Under the pieces are notes generated by a model, which was not told where the DNA came from, searched no databases, and worked only from the letters and a program-made list of their open reading frames with translations. A program made the position numbers and the translations under genes. DNA of 64,000 nucleotides from Struthidea cinerea (Eukaryota; Chordata; Aves; Passeriformes; Corcoracidae). Shown piece after piece: positions 1 through 11,465 of the stretch (position 1 is its first letter; each line of letters begins with the position of its first letter). The DNA lies in the NCBI GenBank assembly GCA_013397865.1, contig VZTI01001182.1, positions 1-64,000 of the forward strand. The letters run 5' to 3'.

Positions 1-1731
1 GCCAGGCAGAGACAAAGAGACAGCAACTGATCTGAAGAAATGGCTATTATGGAATAGGGAGCTCATAGCAATGACACAAGGACTAGAAAGCACCTTGAAC
101 ATGTCTGTTGTGTCTGTCTGATCTCCCTTTTCAGAGCAAAAAATAAATACTAAAGAAATTAAGGTTCTGCTTGGTGATAGCTCTGAACAGACATATTGTT
201 TGCAGTATAGGCTTGCTGGAACTGGTATGCAGCACTTTGAGTCACATAGCTTCAGGCAATAATTTTTAGAGGCAAGGACATTGATATTAAAAAATCAGAT
301 AGTGTCAGAGCAGAGTTATCAGGAATCTCAAAATATTTATAAATGTTTTACATGCACATGCCTGCAGGGGCAAGTTGAAAAAGGTGAAACAGATAAACAG
401 CCAGGTGACAAACTACACTATCATCTGCCGTTAAGATTTCTGAACTGAGAGTTATAATTCACTTCCCTCTTTAGAACTGCAAGCCTCAAGGCTGGATGAG
501 TTTTCTCCCACAGCTGATCTCCACAATCAATTTAGAATATGACTTTCATAGCTGACAACCCAAAATATTACATGCTGCATGTTTCGCACAGATATTGCCT
601 GAACCATTCTCACATGGGATTTGCAAGAACATCTTTCTGGCACAGTGTGTCCTTTCTTCTTACTGCACCTGCTTATTACACAGAACAGCGTCAGGTACTC
701 CTTAAACAGGCAGATGGGTTACTACAGCTCAGAATAGAGTCAGGTACTCCTGAAATACATTGGTGTGTTACTACAGCTGTCTGATGTGAAAGCATTAACC
801 TTGTCCAGCTGTAGTTACATCTTTCTCAACATGCAGGCAGGGTTTACTGCACAAAAGCACTGAGGGCAGAGCTGTTTCCTTGATTTTAATGTCATTACAA
901 AATTAATAGAAAGGACTGCAGAGCCCAACCTGCTGTGTATATTTATCATGAGGACTAGGCTTTTGGATTCACTAAAACAGTTTAGTTTGCATGTGTTTCC
1001 ACTTGAATTGGAACAGGAAGAGTTCTGTTACACTGTCAAAGCACTATTTTTACAAACCTTCTGGTTTATTGGTCTTCACCACTCACATAATGTCAGTTTA
1101 GCCTGTCTATTTCACCTACTGTTATGTGAAATTATTTAATGGGTGGAGTGAATTTCAAATAAAATATGCGTGAAATTAAATGCCTTCTTTCTCTCATTAA
1201 CAGTAATAGCACTTACAGCAAATGATTGCCCATTGAGTGGGATTTTTTTTTTTAATAATAATAAATACTCAGCCCAATTTTATTAGGATGCTCTATTTCC
1301 TCTAAAATTTTTGCAAAACTGACGTATGAGTACGACTAAGTGGCTTGCTGCCTGTGTGTTCATTTGTGTGACTACTCACTTTGGCATGCTGATTTGAAAT
1401 ACTAATTGCAATAATTTCCCTGTTTCTTTTCCACAGTAAAATGCCCTTCAGAAAGAGACTGTCAATTTCATCTTTTGTGGTTCTTTCAACACAGAATGAG
1501 AGCAGGAAAACCAAACTTTTTTATTATTATGGGCAATCTCCACAGAAGGAGTTTCTTATTCCACTTTGCCTCAAATTTGTATTAACTTACTTGAAACAGT
1601 TCAAAAGCTGAAAATATTGTGTCAAACTTCTACTTTTTGTGACAAGGTAAGCTTAACATTCAGATTACTAGATGGACAGATATTTTGGGAAATCAAGTCA
1701 TTCAGATGGTAAGAACTAGCAGTGGTAATAG
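1..1731. other. Unique AT-rich DNA, no gene seen
   Basis: The open frames here are below 82 codons and have no recognisable domain. A short T-run is followed by AATAATAATAA-like sequence near 1240-1262. I recognise no repeat family before the LTR that begins at 1737. Confidence 0.5.
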
Positions 1732-1736
1732 CATGC
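1732..1736. repeat. Target-site duplication CATGC, left copy
   Basis: Five bases identical to 2309-2313 flank the ERVL-type LTR. A perfect match means both the LTR ends and the insertion site are intact. Confidence 0.85.
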
Positions 1737-2308
1737 TGTGCTGGTTTTGGCCAGCATAGAGTCAATTTTCTTCACAGTGGCTGGTGTGGGACTATGTTTT
1801 GGATCTGTGCTGAACACAGTGATGATAACAGAGCAGGGTTTAGACAAAGCCAAGGCCTTTTCTGCTGCTCATGCTGCCATGCTGGCGAGGAGACTGGAAG
1901 TGCTTGAGATGGTGGGAGGAGACACAGCCGGGACATGTGACCCAAACTGACCAAAGGGGTGTTCAATGCCATAGGACATCATGCTCAGGATATAAAGTGA
2001 GGGGAAGAATGAAGAAGTGGGGGGTACATTTGGAGTCATGGCATTTGTCTTCCCAAGTCACAGGTGATGAAGTCCTGCTGTCCTGGAGAGGGCAACACCT
2101 GCCTGCCCATGGGAAGCAGGGCATTCATTCCTTGTTTTGATTTCCTTGTGTGAGCAGCATTTGCTTTCTTTATTAAACTGTTTTTATCTCAACCCGCAAG
2201 TTTTCTGGCTTTTTTCTTTCTGATTTTCTACCTGATCTCACTGGTGGGGGAGTGTGTGACTGAGTGGTAGCCTGGGCCTTGGCTGCTGGCTGGGCTTAAA
2301 CCATGTCA
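1737..2308 (+). mobile_element. Solo LTR of an ERVL-type endogenous retrovirus
   Basis: This 572-bp element starts TGTGCTGG and ends GTCA, so it has the usual TG...CA ends. The 5-bp sequence CATGC lies immediately before it (1732-1736) and immediately after it (2309-2313), which is the target duplication length typical of ERVL (class III) proviruses. The internal order fits an LTR: a TATAAAG box at 1991-1997, an ATTAAA polyadenylation signal at 2172-2177, then a U5-like tail. The sequence matches my memory of a very common songbird LTR family with this opening and a U5 reading 'tctcaaccc'. No primer-binding site or gag/pol sequence follows, so it is a solo LTR made by recombination between two LTRs. 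The short reading frames inside it (for example 1871-2140) are not genes. The exact subfamily was not determined. Confidence 0.88.
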
Positions 2309-2313
2309 CATGC
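2309..2313. repeat. Target-site duplication CATGC, right copy
   Basis: Partner of 1732-1736, directly after the terminal CA of the LTR at 1737-2308. Confidence 0.85.
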
Positions 2314-3189
2314 AAAGGTGGTCACAGTGATTTCAGAAGAGGGGTAACTGCAAAAGCCCTATTCCTTTAGTAATATCCATAGTCCACACAAAAAAGGGGA
2401 AAAAAAAATTAATGCCCTGTGCCAGTCATTATTTGAACTGTGGCTGTTCTCTAACTGTGCCTGCACATCAAATGGGCCCCATGGCAGGCAGGCAAAGTGC
2501 AAGAGGGGTTGTCCACCTGAGAGGAATCTGGAGTGGAAACATACTTCTCTTCTTGGCTCTGCCTTAAAAATATTAATTGTACTATCAAAAAGCCTAGAAG
2601 ACTCTGTTTTGCTCTGGAGTGCCTTAAGCAACACATTTCTCAGGCATAGATCACAAATATGTCATTCGTGAGGAATGCATAATGTAAGTAGAAGTGTGGA
2701 TGAGCAGACCTAGACCAATGGGGAGCACAAGCGACCAAATTCTGGTTGGCATATTTTACCATTTGTCAGTGGCTTGGAACAGAAGTTTTTACTGGCTTTT
2801 GTTTCTGTGGAGCAGCAGCTGGGTCATGCATTTAAGAATATGGGACTTAGTAGGCACTGTTGTCATATGAGGACGCCTTCAGAATTCAAATACATGGTGC
2901 TGGAAATATGGTGAGCAGCAAAGTGTTTACCAGTTGAACCAGTCAAGTGAAATTACTTGTTTTTTGAGGTTTTTACTACATTCAAGCTTTAAAATATGAG
3001 TTTTACCAGTGTTATTAGGGCTTAAAATATGCCTACACATGTAAAGTAATATGGTGTAGAACCCAAACTTTAACATCTCATAGAAATTCATTAACACAGA
3101 TGTTTCTTGGAAGATGACACTAAGCTTTTGCAAACAAACTCAGACTGGTGAATGGGATATATGTTAGCAGTTTGTTTTTATTTTAACAG
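2314..3189. other. Unique DNA, nothing recognised
   Basis: The sequence lies between the ERVL-type LTR and the exon-like segment. It holds only chance reading frames (up to 91 codons on the minus strand) with no motif I can name. Its last bases form a pyrimidine-rich stretch ending TTTTAACAG, which could act as a splice acceptor. Confidence 0.4.
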
Positions 3190-3424
3190 GAAGAAGACAG
3201 CAGAGAGTTTCTTTTTCGAGAGTTTGCTCTTTCAGAACAGACAGTCCATCCCCTGCTCCGAGCATTGCTCAGTGGCCAGCTGCAACATCACACATTCATG
3301 TTAGGGTTTTCATGCACTTTTTGTGGATGGAGAAACTATACCGGGAACAATCAAGTCCGGTGTGGTGCTGAGTGCTACTTTGCAAAAGCTTACCACTGTC
3401 CTATAAGGTTAAAATCCACAGGAG
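3190..3424 (+). other. Exon-like open segment, possible internal coding exon
   Basis: A T-rich stretch ending in TTTTAACAG is followed by 235 bases open in one frame, and then GGAG|GTAAAA, a plausible donor. Read from 3190, the peptide starts EEDSREFLFREFALSEQ and later has a cysteine-rich part (FSCTFCGW, VRCGAECYF, YHCP) with one N-x-T sequon (NYT). The segment keeps about five CpGs in an AT-rich neighbourhood. It ends one base into a codon, which is the phase needed to join the segment at 5345. I do not recognise the family. An open frame this long is not statistically rare in 64 kb, and the other two plus frames also stay open for 38-59 codons, so it may be chance. It lacks an ATG near its start, so it could only be an internal exon. 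Confidence 0.22.
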
Positions 3425-5344
3425 GTAAAAACAGTTAAGTGGATGTGGTTTGAGGCCTAATCGTGAAATCTTGAGCCCAAGAGAGTAAAGACAAATTTAC
3501 AGTTTTGAGCCTGATTCAGCCCCTGCACTCTGGTGAGCAAATTTCACTGGTGTCCTGCATCCTACCCATGAGGGACAAGCCTGACTGAGTCAGGTGGTTA
3601 AATCAAATGGAGTCCCATTGTGTTGCCAGAGCAACACAAAATTCAGGATGAAGACCATGACACATTCTGATTGCCCTCTATAAAACATACAAATAACACC
3701 TACTGCATCAGATTCTGCTGAGTTCATTAACTAGTGTATGCAGTCAAAGTGCTGAAGAAAAGCCGAGGTTTTATGTTTATTATCTTTTTTTATTATTACA
3801 GATAAATATTTGAATAATAAACTTGTATATTAAATGGGAATTGAACACAGTGTTAACAGCAATCAGTTTCCAAATTGTGTAGCCTATGGACCAAAACCCA
3901 CTCTCTGGATTTCTTCATAGTTGATTAATTGTGGTTCTCCAAGTCTCAGTTCAATCATCCTTGGTACAGAAGTTGTAGGAGCAGGATCAGACATTTCCTT
4001 CTCTTTTGGACTTAAGTTCAAAGTCGTGAAAGATAAATTTCCTTTGGGGTCAACAAGATGTCTGCATCATACTGAGGTTTGTGGGAAGAGGGGCTGGCCT
4101 GCATATTTATATGAAACAAGAGTCCTTTAGAATGCCCTGTGACACTGCAGTACCTCTCTGGCTTCACTGCCCTGCCAACTGGTGATCCTAACACTCCAGT
4201 CTAAGTGAGAAAGACTTTTCATATAAGAAGAGACATTTAATGTGAAAGAACAGACAATAATAATGAATTGTTAGTTTTCTGTAAATAATGGTGAAAATAA
4301 AATTTCTGTTAAAGCCTTGAACCAGCTGGTATTATGTCCATAGCTAATGTGATCCTGTGTATATGCTTAGTGGTGTTGGTACTCAAAGTTATTTTGGGTA
4401 ATTAATAATAGGCATGGATGTTACATTTCGGTTACCTCTTCTCAGCTATACAGTGTGTAGTCTTATTATGGTTGTGTGTATTTTGGGATTGTCTGCTGTT
4501 TGCCATCTTTATTTTATGGCATGATATCTATTTCTGTGATGTAACAATTCAGTGTAACATTTCTTACTCAAATGGTCTTGTTAAAAAAGAAATTGTTTAA
4601 GAAATGAATAATTATTATTATGGGCAGCAAAATAAAATAAATTGGCTGCAGGAAGTGCTCTCTGTGAAAGAAAATTAGCTTGGTGTCTTTCCATTAAGTG
4701 TTTTTCACAGCCAGTGGATGGCTAAGTGCCCATTTGTCCTTGGAAATAAGTGTGACAAAAGAGGTTAGAACACAGCAGTTCTTCTTTGAGGAAGTTTTTC
4801 CCTAATAAGAACGCCTAATGAGAAAAATCAGGAATACATTTGAGATGGTAATGGCATCCTATAAAAATATGTCACTTAAAAATCTCAGGTTCATGAAAAT
4901 AGTTACTCATGACTTTTCTAGGAGATCAAGGAAAATCCTGCTTTCAGAGACCTGCTTCTCCCAGCCTTCACCTCATTTTTTCTTTTAAAAGTAAATCTAC
5001 CTTAGACAAAAGAGATCCTAAAAGAGGACCTTTTATAAAGTTTATAGGCAGATGAATTATGGAACTATGAGCCTTGCTTTACATGTGAAAATTTACAGCT
5101 TTGTTAAATGAAAATAAGGCTGCAAATGACAAAAAAAAAAAAAAGGCATTGGTGATCTGTCTTTGATCTGTCTTTTCCTCTCATTGCATAAATATGGCTG
5201 GGTTCTGTGGCATAAGAATGTGTGTATCCATACACAAATAGAAAATGTGTATGTCAGAAAAATGCATCAAATAACTTGTGCTGCACAGAAATGCTGGTGG
5301 GGGAATTTATTTTCTTAGTTAGTCACTTATTCCCTGGTTCACAG
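3425..5344. other. Unique AT-rich DNA between the two exon-like segments
   Basis: No repeat family or long open frame is recognised. There is a 14-base A-run at 5131-5144. If the flanking segments are exons, this would be a 1.9-kb intron with GT at 3425-3426 and AG at 5343-5344. Confidence 0.35.
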
Positions 5345-5445
5345 ACCCGAGCATTCCTGTGACAGACCTTCAATCAACATCTCCTTATGAATCCGTCGTT
5401 GTATCTTCAAATGAACAAAAGAAGAAAGATAAACACATCAGCTGA
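5345..5445 (+). other. Exon-like segment, possible terminal coding exon
   Basis: The acceptor-like sequence CCCTGGTTCACAG precedes 5345. With one base carried over from a donor at 3424, the frame reads D-PSIPVTDLQSTSPYESVVV, continues with a lysine-rich end (EQKKKDKHIS) and stops at TGA 5443-5445. The serine/threonine-rich then basic composition resembles a cytoplasmic tail. It is only 34 codons, so it is weak evidence alone; phase agreement with the 3190-3424 segment is the main support. I cannot assign a family. Chance is a realistic alternative. Confidence 0.2.
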
Positions 5446-6884
5446 AGGTAGCAAAAGTACGTGACCAGTTTATGGAAAATGCAAGAAGAAAACATGAAGG
5501 AAAACAATTTACAGAGATGTTGCATAATTTGCCAAATTGCTTCCAGCTACCCGCAGCTACATAGGGACCACTGGGCTGTGTTGCTCCACAGCAGACCTCT
5601 TCTACTTTTCCTTTTCAGACACTGTAGTTAATTTTCTTGTCTCCTTGTTTATTTTCTGTTACCTCATGTTTTAAGTCTATAGCTTCTAATATTTCTTTCA
5701 CTCCTTTCATGAGATCTTCAATACAGCTAAGATTTATTCTTTAATGTTAAATATGTTTCAGAGAGAAAAATGATTTATATAGGCCATTGTACATTTTTTC
5801 AAAAGAAGCTTTTCAAAATACCTCTTAAATGGTCATCTGTCTAACATAGTTGGTCCTGCTTCATTTAAACTCCTTGTCCGTAACTGAACAAGTAGAGATT
5901 TGAATACAAAACATCACCAAATCAAATTTGGTAAACAAAATATAAAAACTTGAAGGCCAAGTGAGTTTTTTAAAGTGTTGTAGCAGAGTTATATTTTTAT
6001 GATCCAGAAAATATGTCTACAAAATTGAGAGACCTAAATAAATGACAGAGCAATAAATCATAATCTGCCATTCTGTCTTAATTCATTTCAGTGAAATTGC
6101 TGTGCAGAGTCATGGGATTGGTCAGGCCCATGAAGAAATTCAATAAGTTACTGCTTTTTTTGACATCTTGGATACATTCGTTAAGATTAGCAATTGCTTT
6201 TAATTATGGAAGTTGAGTTCTTCAAGGCAAGTCATTGATTTATATTGTAGAAATTGCTTTAACTTCTACTAAAAAGAGGCTATATAGGATATATATAGAA
6301 AAGAAAAACACAAAACATCTGAATATGTATTTATATCCCAGTTTTAGGTAAGATTATAATTTGAGTGGTGAAAAAAGTTATTTTTCACGAGACTTATTCA
6401 GATACGAAATATTCAACAAAGTTGGCTGATGGTTACTTTATGTGTATAGGCTAACATAGCTTTAATTTTTGTGGATTTGAAAAGAAAAGGAAGCAATGGG
6501 CATGAGGTACAGTATGGGAAAATTTGCTTTAATGTAAGGAAAAAATCCCCACAATTATGGTGTTCTTTATACACATAGAAAGCAAATTTTGAATCAACAA
6601 CAAATTAGCAGAAAACTTAGTGGGTTTACAAAACCCTTAACTTGTGAGGCTTTGATCTTCACACTAAATATTTGTGTTCTTCCAAGAGAACCAACGCTAC
6701 CATAACAAAAATAATGTCAATGGCCGTGTTGTCTGAGCAGTTCCCCATTCATAATTTGCCTATTGCCATTCAGAGCTCATCTATAAACATGACCAGTCAT
6801 TCCCATATTATAAAACAACTGAGAGTCTGAAATACGAGTGAAAGAGAGATGCTTTGATCAAAACTTGCAGCTTGTAGTATACTC
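5446..6884. other. Unique AT-rich DNA
   Basis: Low-GC sequence with many short A/T runs and no repeat family, RNA gene or coding frame that I can recognise. Confidence 0.45.
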
Positions 6885-7778
6885 CTAAGAATGTTGTCTG
6901 GAAAAGATATGGATTCATTTATATATGGATGGCCAGACAGGAACCTCATGAAGTTTAACAAAGGAAAACATAAATTCTGCATCTGGGGAGGAACCTCATG
7001 CACCAATATATGCTGGGGATGGCCCAGCTATAAAGCAGCTGTGCAGAAAAGGACCTGGGGATCCTGGTGGACACCAAGGTGAACATGAGCCAGCAGTGTG
7101 TCCTTGCAGCTCTAATAGAATCCTCAGCTGCCTTAGGCAAAGCATTGCCAGCAGGTCAAGGGAGGTGATCCTTCCCCTCTATTCAGCACTGGTGAGAGGA
7201 CACCTGGAGTACTGTGCACTTCTCAGGAGGGACATGAACACAATGAAGGAAGTTCAGTCTCCAGGGAGATAGATGGAGGGACAGGAGGATCTCTCTTATG
7301 AGGAAAGCCTGGTAGATTTGGGATGGTTCAGCCCAGAGAAGAGACGGTTCAAAGGAACATAAATACACAGTAAATCTATATAATGTATTTAACATGATGC
7401 AAATAATGTAACATTAATATAAACGTAGATAATATGTAATGAGTTTATATAAGTATTTGAAGGGAGGATGTAAAGAAGACAGAGGCAGGGTCTTTTCAGT
7501 GGTGGTCAGTGGCAGAACCAGAGGCACAAAATGGGCACAAAATGAAATGCGGGAGGTTTCCTCTGACACGCCTTTTTATTTTGAGGCTGGCTGGGCACTG
7601 GCACAGACTGCCCAGAGGTGTCGTGTACTGTCAGTCCTTGGAGATATTCCAAAGCCATCTAGACATGGTCCTGGACAATCAGTCTTAGATGGCCACGCTT
7701 GAGCAGGGGTATTGGACCAGATGACCTCTGGAGGTCCCTTTGAGCCTCAGCTCTCCTGTGATTCTGCAATTCTGTGAT
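6885..7778 (+). mobile_element. CR1 LINE fragment, 3' part with a 3' terminus
   Basis: A plus-strand, 5'-truncated CR1. Recognisable landmarks in order are the ORF2 end (GGACCTGGGG around 7049, ATGAGCCAGCAGTGTGTCC near 7085), CAGCCCAGAGAAGAGA near 7330, GTATTTGAAGGGAGGATG near 7451, TTGGACCAGATGACCTCTGG near 7711, and the family's terminal short repeat (TGTGATTCTGCAATTCTGTGA) ending near 7778. CR1 is the main LINE of birds. The copy is full of stops and indels, so it is inactive. An AT-rich segment of about 80 bp (roughly 7352-7437) interrupts it where the consensus runs straight on. The open frames 6891-7082 and 7439-7702 belong to this element. Confidence 0.85.
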
Positions 7779-8208
7779 ATGAGAGGGGTGGCACAGTACA
7801 TTGCAGAAACTTGTTCCCTGGCTGCAAGTTAGAAAACCAATCTTTTCACAGGAGTCATTAACATGCACCTAATGGGAGAAAAGAACAAGGAAATCAGATT
7901 AAATTAGAATAATTTTTTCCCAGATGCTATCCTCCATTTTCATATCCTCTAAGTCTTTCTGAAAGGGATGGTATTATCTTTCATCTTTCTAGTAGGTTCT
8001 GAGATACGTTGACATTGCTACTCTTTCCTTTCTGATTTTCTTTCCCTTAAAACTGGTGATGCAACGGCTGTGGGCAGATGTTTGGGCAATAAACTCACCT
8101 ACATTTTTTCTCGAGATGGATCCACAGTTCTGGGAGAGAACTATAAGAAATTAATGCATTGCAACCTTCTTTGTTTTTTGGTTTTTTTTTTTTTTCATTC
8201 TGTTTTAA
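7779..8208. other. Spacer between two CR1 fragments
   Basis: Unique sequence that ends in a T-rich run (8180-8195) just before the 3' end of the minus-strand CR1. No gene is seen. Confidence 0.4.
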
Positions 8209-8465
8209 ATCATAGAATTTATGCAAGATTACCTAGTCCAACCATTAACCCACCACTGCCAATCCACTACTAAATCAGTTCCCCAACTGCCACATCTACA
8301 CATCTTTTAAACACCTCCAGGAATAGTGACTCAACCACTTCCCTAGGCATCCTGTTCCAATGCTTGACAACTCTTTCTGTGAAGGAATTGCTCCTAATAT
8401 CAAATCTAAACCTCCTCTGGCACAAGCTGAGGCTGTTTCCTCTTGTCCTGTCATGTGTTGAGGTT
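8209..8465 (-). mobile_element. CR1 LINE 3' fragment
   Basis: Minus-strand CR1 3' end. Its landmarks are the terminal ATCATAGAATTTATG, the string CCTAGTCCAACCATTAACCC, then CACCTCCAGGAATAGTGACTC and CTGTTCCAATGCTTGACAAC in antisense. The 5' end is truncated near TCCTCTTGTCCTGTC, as is usual for CR1. It is inverted relative to the CR1 at 6885-7778 and looks like a different subfamily, so it is a separate insertion. Confidence 0.85.
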
Positions 8466-9903
8466 CCCTTCCAACCTGTTAATCCATGAGTTCATGACTA
8501 TTCTATCGTAATTTCTTTGGGGCCGACAACAGTGAGAGAAAATCATGATGGATGAGTACTGCTTCCCCATTTTCTCCCTCCCTGCCCCAATCAGCTGTCA
8601 GCCATAGATAATCTGATCACTTGAAAGTATCTAACAGGTATTTGTGCATCTCAGCAAACGAGGATTAACTCTGTTTTGTCCTGTGCCAGCATGGGCAATA
8701 TGTTTACTGAAGAGGCACCCAGGGAATTCCAGATGATGGCTTCATCAAAACACCACAAGGATGTAGAAAGTTTTAGGATGCTTTACAAATCTTGGTCTCC
8801 ACCAATGCATAACCGTGATGTCTGTATGCATCTACCATTTTGTTATTATCATAAATTAACTTCAAAAGGTCAAATAAAAGTGGTTGTTTACTATTTGTTT
8901 ACCAAAGTGGAAGGTTTGCTATTTTAAGTTTGGAAACAAAATGCACCAAATCCTTTAGCTTGATATTTCACCTCTGGTCAGCGTTTAAATAATAATGCAA
9001 AGCAGCACATAATAAAATGCAGTTAGCAATATTTTGTAACAGGAAGTCCAAAATTAATTTCCTAATAATTACAATCTATTTTAGAGTATCTGTTATTTAC
9101 TTTAATGTCAACAGTAAGAGGTTTCTTTGTCAGACTGACAATAATCAATGCATCTGGCATTCTTAATACATTCAGAGTGTGTGCTGTATTGACTGCAATG
9201 AGAGAAAGTGTGTGGAGTATTATAATTCTGTTTGATGTGCTTTTCAATTTTCTTGTTATCAGATAAACATTCTACTTTGTCTTGACATCACTGAAATATC
9301 AGTGAAACTGGATGATTTGATGTGTTATTGAAAAAGGCAGGAGGTATGCTTTATGTTAGATTTGTTGTTGTTGTTGTCGTCATTACAAAGAGAATTAGTG
9401 GGGGAATATTTATTTGTGAATGTCTCTGTGTGTTGCTAAGAGAGAAGGTTAAGTGCAACCATGCTGTTTGCTATTGATTCCTGTTCCATCTTTGATAGCT
9501 CATTTTTGTTCCCAGAAAGAAATCCCCAAGGGGAGAGTTAAACTGGTCAATAGCGGACCATGCCAACTGATTCTTGAAGTTTCAATAATTGGCCAGTTAG
9601 GAAATATTGTGTTTTGGTGGTTGGTTAATAAAAGTGAACATGTGGAGGAGAGTGAGGGGGCATTGAGTATTACTCAATGGCTTCCATTGCTAGCTGTGCT
9701 GCACAGCTTGAAGTCTCCTATATTTGGGGTGGGATTTATCTCGTAAAATCAGTCAAAAAATACCACATGACCCTCTGAGCAGGTCCTCACTCTTATCACC
9801 CTTTAAAATCAATGAGCAGCCTGTTTTCAGTTAAAAAAAAAAAAAAGTGTTTAAAAAATACATTAATCTAATCTTAAAGTAGATGTTAACAAGGGATCAG
9901 ATG
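8466..9903. other. Unique DNA with a short GTT repeat
   Basis: No gene is recognised. A short (GTT)n tract lies at 9362-9377, and an A-run at about 9834-9846. Confidence 0.4.
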
Positions 9904-9907
9904 AATT
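9904..9907. repeat. Target-site duplication AATT, left copy
   Basis: Four bases matching 10381-10384 on the other side of the ERV1-type LTR. Confidence 0.7.
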
Positions 9908-10380
9908 TGATGCCATGGTGATTTTTTGCCTTTTCTTTTATACCCCTCTTATACCTTTTTACAACTTCTGTATTCTTAGTGCTTTTTGCCTACTTTTTTT
10001 GTCCTATTCTTTGACTTGTTTGTTAAGCTAGGAGACAACATTTTAGAAGCTTCAAAGGTAGGGGTTAGTGTACCCCAGACACGAAGGTCCTCTCCAGAAC
10101 ACATTTTGTAAACTAAGATAGGACCATCCAGGGGAAGGTTCCTTGGGGAGGGGGGGCTCACTCGAGCCTCTCATTGGGGAATTTTTTGATAACTATGCTA
10201 ATTAGTAAGACCTCTAATGTTATACCAGGTCTTTTGGGGGTGTACATTGCGGTGTGCATTGAGGTGCATTCGACCTGGACATAGTGCATGTAAGGATCCT
10301 TAAAACAAATACCGAGGTAAAATCCCTTTTTCCTTCTAACGGTGTTTGCCTCTTGATTTTAAGACCAGGGAAAGGCATCA
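9908..10380 (+). mobile_element. Solo LTR of an ERV1-type endogenous retrovirus
   Basis: This 473-bp element has perfect 7-bp inverted ends (TGATGCC at 9908-9914, GGCATCA at 10374-10380) and therefore TG...CA termini. AATT flanks it on both sides (9904-9907 and 10381-10384). A 4-bp target duplication is typical of ERV1 (class I, gammaretrovirus-like) elements. Because AATT is its own complement, the inverted match extends to 11 bp. The 3' part (GGTCTTTTGGGGGTGTACAT, then ACCGAGGTAAAATCCC, then TTTGCCTCTTGATTTTAAG) reads like R-U5 of an avian LTR. Orientation is inferred from that U5-like end. No internal retroviral sequence adjoins it. The minus-strand open frame 9976-10161 inside it is not a gene. 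Confidence 0.75.
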
Positions 10381-10384
10381 AATT
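10381..10384. repeat. Target-site duplication AATT, right copy
   Basis: Partner of 9904-9907, directly after the terminal GGCATCA of the LTR. Confidence 0.7.
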
Positions 10385-11465
10385 GATTCCTTAATTCCAT
10401 TGACAATGTTGACTCCATCTTCATTAGCTATAATAAAAGCACCAACAGCAAACTCTGATATAGCCAGGTCTTCTAAAGGGAGTCTGATGCCTCAGTTTGC
10501 CAGGAGAAGCCAGGGGATGTGACAAATGTATGGAGGTCAGGCCAGGCCAAGCCAGAACTTGATTTCATTCCATTATCTTGATTTTCCTCAGCAACAAGCA
10601 TGTGTCATAAGTCCAAGTCAGTTACCATCAAACTTATTTCATACCATGGCATAAGGGAGATGAAACCTAGTTTATGATCACCTTTTCATTAGACCTTGTC
10701 TTGCATTGCACATGAACTTTCACTGATTGGATGATCAGAGCCAATGCCCCTTATAAAAGGACAAAATATCTGCACAGGTGATATCTCTGCTTGGAACAAC
10801 TGAAATAACAGGGGCAGTAGAACTGTCACACAGAAACAGCCCACATTCCTCTGTAGAAGATATATTTGGAAAGCTTTTGAGTCAGGTTTGCAATTTAATT
10901 AAGGCAGAGACTAAATGAAAGGAGAGGTATAAGAAAACTTCAGCTACAATGTGTATATACTCCTACTTCCTAATCTCACTGCCATATTTGAAATACCACA
11001 ATGCAACAGGGTTAAGAAGTGAAGCAATGCTAATGGTGGAAGATGGAGGAATTCATGCTGCATTAATGAATGTCTAGATAGATCAATATGATATATCTTC
11101 ATGGCACTTCTGAACAAGTAGACTGTAATATTCTAGTTTGCTTAGAAACTACTCAGAAGCATCTGAGCCTACTTACTCAGCATTAATTAAAGATTTATGG
11201 AAGATTTTGCCTGGCTGGTAAAGGTTCATAATGAAAAACATAGTGAAACAAAGCCTAGTTTCAAGGGCTGTATTGAACTTCTAGCTAATGCCATTTTCTT
11301 CTCCACCTTCTTTGTAAGTACAACTCTTTTGCAAAGTCCTTCCCAGAGGGTGAGCAGAAGGCAGAGGATTTTCCCTGAATTGCTCTGATGAACAAATAAT
11401 GCTTACCAGTGTTGTCAGAACTCCTGCACACACTCATGTGATACTTTTGATAGCCACACTTCATA
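10385..11465. other. Unique DNA
   Basis: No recognised repeat or coding frame longer than about 63 codons. Nothing further can be supported. Confidence 0.4.

Noticed and set aside
9904..10384. DNA transposon with 11-bp terminal inverted repeats
   Set aside because: The outer four bases are a self-complementary duplication, the inner ends are TG...CA, and the 3' part reads like LTR R-U5.
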